From assembly GCF_001010415.1 (NCBI RefSeq), contig NZ_JPLE01000013.1, positions 1 to 64,000 on the forward strand: DNA of 64,000 nt, in the 5' to 3' direction. Below are positions 60,712 to 64,000 of this stretch, in pieces. The translations under genes and the position numbers were made by a program. The first letter of the stretch is position 1. Each line of letters starts with the position of its first letter. The notes below the pieces were generated by a model. It did no database searches and was not told the DNA's origin. It was given only the letters and a program-made list of their open reading frames with translations. This stretch comes from Xanthomonas pisi DSM 18956 (GTDB taxonomy: Bacteria; Pseudomonadota; Gammaproteobacteria; Xanthomonadales; Xanthomonadaceae).

Positions 60712-61515
60712 TCAGGAAGGATGCTCAACATCCGCCGGCGCGTATCGCAACAGCGTCGAACCCTCGAAGTAATTGCCGTAGTACTCGCTCGCCCTCAACC
60801 CCGGGTTCGCCTCAAAATCGATGTAAGGCTTGGAACAATGCGGGCAGCGAAAGGGATTGAGGTAGGCGTAGCTGGTCCCGTCCGGTGCCAACGGCAGTGC
60901 GTCTTCCAACGCAGCAAGCGCTTCGGCATCCGGCTCGGACAGCGCTGCGGGGCTGCCAGGCAGATGGCTATCGACAGTGATGGTGTACTTGCCGGACCCC
61001 GAGTAGAAGTATCCCGCGTTGCTAAAACCCGCGTGATAGGAGCGGATCAGGAATGAGCGCTTGCAGTGGTCGCATTCACAGGAAAGCACCACATTGCCAG
61101 GGGTGACGATTCCATTGAAGTGCAGCCCCCTGGCAAACAGCCCCTTGCCTGCAAGTGCGCAACTGCCGACGCCGGCGCCCGGCAGGAAGAACGGCTGAAA
61201 CCTGATCCCAGCTGCTTGGCCATTCGCAAACGCATCCGGCTCCAGCTGCTCGGTCTGTGAAATGACGCAGTCTGCCTGGCACCCGAGATTGGGATGCACA
61301 CGAACGGAGAAGTGGAACCACCCTGTCGCAGCACCGAGCTCATGCCGATGCACCTCTCCCGCCGAGTCGGCAAACTCCAGGGCGCTATTGGCCTTCAACC
61401 ATGCGGAAGGCGTGATCTCGCAGGGCACATCGCCCTGTGTAACACGGCACAACTCTCGCCCATCGGCGCGAACGATCAGTAACGGAGCGGCTTTCTTCTT
61501 GAAGATGGAGAACAT
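60712..61515 (-). CDS. Hypothetical protein with two zinc-ribbon-like motifs
   Basis: A 267-residue cytoplasmic-looking protein that I do not recognise. After a basic start (MFSIFKKKAAPLLIVRADGR) it has a beta-rich N-terminal region, then CECDHCKRSF (about residue 145) and FRCPHCSKPYIDF (about 230), two Cys-x-x-Cys pairs that could bind one zinc. The C-terminal YGNYFEGSTLLRYAPADVEH is well conserved-looking. Function unknown. It is GC-rich like the core genome, unlike its downstream neighbours. Confidence 0.65.
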   Translation of the reverse strand: MFSIFKKKAAPLLIVRADGRELCRVTQGDVPCEITPSAWLKANSALEFADSAGEVHRHELGAATGWFHFSVRVHPNLGCQADCVISQTEQLEPDAFANGQAAGIRFQPFFLPGAGVGSCALAGKGLFARGLHFNGIVTPGNVVLSCECDHCKRSFLIRSYHAGFSNAGYFYSGSGKYTITVDSHLPGSPAALSEPDAEALAALEDALPLAPDGTSYAYLNPFRCPHCSKPYIDFEANPGLRASEYYGNYFEGSTLLRYAPADVEHPS

Positions 61516-61657
61516 GCTTTCCTAGGCGATCATGCTGGAGCGACAGAGTGGAGCGCTGGGCGTGAGCGTGGCAGAGCAGGACCGCTTGCAGTGTCCAGCG
61601 CGTCGGCCGACGTGGTGCCGGAGAGCGACGGCGGTGTGAGGTGCCAATGTGCAAGGC

Positions 61658-62143
61658 TTACCTGCGTGGCGCTGCCGTTGCTTTGGTGATCACAACGGTA
61701 CCGGCGATGTGGTCGTGCCAGCCCTGCTTTTTCGGATCCAAGCCAACCCAAAGATAGCCGATGAAAAGGCCGATCATGCTGAGGAAGTACGCCAGGTAGC
61801 GCAGCACCGCCTTACCTACACTGATTCTTTGCCCGGTACTGGCATCAACGACGACCGCGCCAATCGCCATCTTCCCTGGCGTCTGGCCCGTTGCGACCCA
61901 TAACCAGATGCACAGGACCGCCGGGAGTATCCAGCTGATCGCCAGGTCTGCCGGCCCGTGGATGAATTTGTCACTCATCCAGTACGACCGTCCATAGACG
62001 AGTGTGAGCAGCGGAAAGGTGATCACGCACAGGATGAGGGTGTCGATGAGCGATGCGCCCAGACGAGGCCAGAATCCAACGTAATCCATACCCGCGCGCT
62101 CCATACTGTTCCTTGTTCCAACGCTGATGTCTGCACCAGACAT
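61658..62143 (-). CDS. RDD-family membrane protein
   Basis: A 161-residue RDD protein: FWPRLGASLIDTLILCVITF (the arginine and aspartate that name the family), a second membrane segment, TGQTPGKMAIGAVVVDASTG and KKQGWHDHIAGTVVI at the end. About three membrane helices. The start at 62143 is the ATG matching the family opening; the frame is open to 62338. RDD proteins are thought to be transporters or channel-like, but the role is open. Confidence 0.85.
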   Translation of the reverse strand: MSGADISVGTRNSMERAGMDYVGFWPRLGASLIDTLILCVITFPLLTLVYGRSYWMSDKFIHGPADLAISWILPAVLCIWLWVATGQTPGKMAIGAVVVDASTGQRISVGKAVLRYLAYFLSMIGLFIGYLWVGLDPKKQGWHDHIAGTVVITKATAAPRR

Positions 62144-62204
62144 GGGAGCGGTTTCGCTCACGCCTTGCCCAGGCAGGTGCGCGCCAACGTACATCATCGC
62201 GCGA

Positions 62205-62618
62205 TCAGAATACAAATTCCGACAAGGAGAAACCTGCGATGGCCGTTGCCTGCAACAGCATTCCTGGGAGGATCCCTTTTCCGATGGAGCCCGATCGTAA
62301 AGACTGAAGGTTCTGCACAAACAAGGTTGCACAGCCAAAGATGACTCCGGAGGAGATCGCGGTTCTTGCTGTGGATGGACCAGACCCGCTGCTTAGAAAG
62401 AGGATGATGCCAACCGTGATCAACAACGCGCCGAGTCGATGCTCAACGATGTAGCCAGAGCTTGCTTGGCGCACTGCCCACTTCTTCAACAAGATATCCG
62501 GTTTTGCGATCCAGGTAATTCCGATAAGCGTCGACAGGATGGATGAAATCAATGCGGTTATCTCAAACACGTGTGCGAGTTTCCGATTGTGCGAACAGCG
62601 CCGTTGTGCCTCATGCAT
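62205..62618 (-). CDS. Hypothetical four-helix membrane protein
   Basis: A 137-residue protein with about four hydrophobic segments (FEITALISSILSTLIGITWI; LGALLITVGIILFLSSG; TAISSGVIFGCATLFV; GMLLQATAIAGFSL) and short loops. No family recognised. The codon choice is AT-richer than the core genes, so it may be acquired. The gene order and strand match the RDD gene downstream. Confidence 0.55.
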   Translation of the reverse strand: MHEAQRRCSHNRKLAHVFEITALISSILSTLIGITWIAKPDILLKKWAVRQASSGYIVEHRLGALLITVGIILFLSSGSGPSTARTAISSGVIFGCATLFVQNLQSLRSGSIGKGILPGMLLQATAIAGFSLSEFVF

Positions 62619-62659
62619 GGGTTGAGCGCTTAGCGAAAGGACCTGGCTTGAATGAATGC

Positions 62660-62875
62660 TCAGCTTGCCCTCTGCGCCCGGTGATATGCCACCAGCGCGT
62701 TGGCATGACCATGGCCGATCTGGTGCTCCTGCTTGAGATGCGCCACCTGTTCAATGTGCTTCATGTGCTGCAAGGCGTCCAGCACCTTGAACCAGTGTGC
62801 CACCGGCTTCCCGTAGGTCTTCTCGATTGAAGGGAAGTAGGAAGCCGGACCCTTGGTCTTCTCATCACCTGTCAT
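62660..62875 (-). CDS. DUF4287 protein
   Basis: A 71-residue single-domain protein that matches DUF4287 closely: GPASYFPSIEKTYGKPVAHW, HIEQVAHLKQEHQIGHGHAN and ALVAYHRAQ. The family is a small helical domain, sometimes fused to DUF5655, with unknown function. The ATG at 62875 has GGAGA upstream; the longer frame (to 62983) adds an unrelated stretch. Confidence 0.85.
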   Translation of the reverse strand: MTGDEKTKGPASYFPSIEKTYGKPVAHWFKVLDALQHMKHIEQVAHLKQEHQIGHGHANALVAYHRAQRAS

Positions 62876-63041
62876 ACCGCAAGTCTCCACTGATGAACAT
62901 GGGTTGCCTAACCAACACCGTGAGCCGGTCCGCGAAGCGACCCCGGCTTGGACGAATTGCTGAGCCCCGCCGGTGAGCTCCACCGACTGAGCCAGTAGCC
63001 AGCCATCAAGACCGTAGTTTGATTCCCACTTGAATGGGGTG

Positions 63042-63344
63042 TCAGGCCTTTACCCACATCGGTTCGCCAGGTCGTGCCTGGCCTGCGGTGAGCAGGTGTC
63101 TGTGCAATGAGCAGTAGACCTCGTTGTACCACCCATAGTGCGGATCGTTACAGATGGCAGTTGCGACACCCGATGGCAGCTCAGCTTTCTGGACGCTAAG
63201 ACTGGAGTGAAGATGGGCAATGACCGAGCCGGGCTCTGGCCAGTCGCATGACACGGGCTCACGCTCAACCTTGTTTCCGCGAGCGATCTCCTGCGCCACG
63301 ACTGCCGCTAGCTCGGGGCAAAGCGGCGTTCTTTGCTGGATCAT
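63042..63344 (-). CDS. Hypothetical protein
   Basis: A 100-residue protein (from the ATG at 63344, preceded by CAGGAA) with no recognised family, signal or membrane segment. CPELAAVVAQEIARGNKVER and NDPHYGWYNEVYCSLHRHLL suggest a mixed alpha/beta fold. The ending EPMWVKA and the coding quality are moderate; an immunity or small regulatory protein is possible but not supported. Confidence 0.5.
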   Translation of the reverse strand: MIQQRTPLCPELAAVVAQEIARGNKVEREPVSCDWPEPGSVIAHLHSSLSVQKAELPSGVATAICNDPHYGWYNEVYCSLHRHLLTAGQARPGEPMWVKA

Positions 63345-63425
63345 TTCCTGCTCTGCTCCAAAGAGGCGAATGCCTGAATCAAGTCGGCCGGCCAAGCGGG
63401 CTTGGCTTGAATAGATTCTTAGGGC

Positions 63426-63935
63426 TCATTGACAACCCTCGATGTATTGAATGGACTTTGCAGTGCCTGCATAAAAACTTGTAACCCATGCGCCATCGGT
63501 CTCGAAGCGAATGCCATAACGACCGTCATCCGATTGCACCGTCAAGTAGTGTCCTTCCTGGCCAGTGTACGCGTGAGGCTGCTGAATAAGCCTGGTGCCG
63601 TATAGCTGTTTTAGTTTCGCTTCGGACGTTCCAACCTCAGCGCCTGACATGGTCGGCACTCCGCCCTCAGATACATCAATGCGTGCCAAGCGACCGTCGA
63701 TCATCATTAATCCTACGCCTTGAGGCAGGTCGCGACCAGATGCGTAGAAGCATCCTTCCTCTTCTACTTCCGCGGCGACGTGCGTTAACGGTGCCCCAAG
63801 CGCCCTAACAAGCGTTCGCTCACTCATGCCGATGCGAGCTTTGCCAATGGAGGTGAACGCCACCCGCTGGGGCTCAGTGGCCAGCACTGGTCCCACGGCA
63901 CTCAGCAAAGCTGCAAGTGTCATGGCCTTGAACAT
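63426..63935 (-). CDS. Secreted hypothetical protein
   Basis: A 169-residue exported protein: signal peptide (FKAMTLAALLSAVGPVLATE) followed by a domain with GKARIGMSERTLVRALGAPL, FYASGRDLPQGVGLMMIDGR, LKQLYGTRLIQQPHAYTGQE and YGIRFETDGAWVTSFYAGTA, a two-repeat pattern of SmpA/OmlA-like or lectin-type small domains. No firm family. The start at 63935 is the ATG that opens the signal peptide. The last 65 bases of the window hold its promoter region. Confidence 0.65.
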   Translation of the reverse strand: MFKAMTLAALLSAVGPVLATEPQRVAFTSIGKARIGMSERTLVRALGAPLTHVAAEVEEEGCFYASGRDLPQGVGLMMIDGRLARIDVSEGGVPTMSGAEVGTSEAKLKQLYGTRLIQQPHAYTGQEGHYLTVQSDDGRYGIRFETDGAWVTSFYAGTAKSIQYIEGCQ

Positions 63936-64000
63936 GAGTTCTACCACCTGAGTTAAGCCACCGCGAGGCCGCATCCGCCTGAAGGAAGTGCTATGCGGAC

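Overview
The window reads as chromosomal DNA of a Xanthomonas species or a very close relative. The grounds are the high GC content with GC-rich third positions, REP-like hairpin repeats of the type common in xanthomonads (about 1-34, 22857-22882 and 23004-23027), a stand-alone XVIPCD-type domain (the signal domain of Xanthomonadales type IV secretion effectors), and the overall gene content. No rRNA, tRNA, CRISPR array, transposase or phage structural gene was seen.

Layout. 0-11 kb holds a LysR regulator, a NepI-type exporter, a secreted NTF2-like protein, a LysR/Tat-exported hydrolase divergon, a secreted S9 glutamyl-endopeptidase-like protease, a patatin and a GvpU-like protein. 11.3-12.9 kb is a lower-GC patch of small unknown genes. 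13.0-22.8 kb is a purine-degradation block resembling hpx clusters: hpxW, an hpxX-hpxY fusion, a secreted adenosine deaminase, a purine permease broken by a one-base frameshift, hpxE, hpxD and a divergent LysR regulator. 23.1-34.5 kb has tatD, VOC proteins, a LysR/MFS divergon, a MerR/hydrolase divergon, a sirtuin, an old yellow enzyme, a beta-hydroxyacid dehydrogenase, the XVIPCD protein behind a 25-codon leader ORF, and purU. 34.7-35.0 kb is a low-GC HIRAN protein.

35-43 kb holds a large secreted lipase and then a methionine block: an MTHFR-like gene, queH and metR on the minus strand, facing msuE, mesX (DUF1852) and mesD on the plus strand. MesD with MesX is an oxygen-requiring, folate- and B12-independent methionine synthase system, and the adjacent FMN reductase suggests that reduced flavin takes part. 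42.9-54.5 kb holds kdgT, a decayed 3' fragment of an OprO/P porin, two modules that each combine a transcription factor, a short-chain dehydrogenase and a medium-chain quinone-oxidoreductase-like protein, three DUF-type small genes, and an intact OprO/P porin with a Pho-box-like promoter. 54.9-56.4 kb is a qorB/HxlR divergon with a perfect operator-like dyad. 56.8-59.5 kb is a two-gene operon (DUF6436 protein and a methyl-accepting chemotaxis protein) behind a sigma-28-like promoter. 59.7-64 kb is a run of small minus-strand genes (DUF5329, RDD, DUF4287, membrane and secreted unknowns), several of them AT-richer than the core.

The main functional themes are purine salvage and catabolism, alternative methionine synthesis, redox detoxification by small regulator/enzyme divergons, and nutrient uptake (phosphate porin, ketodeoxygluconate permease). 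All functions are inferred by reading motifs and from remembered family knowledge; no database search was run.
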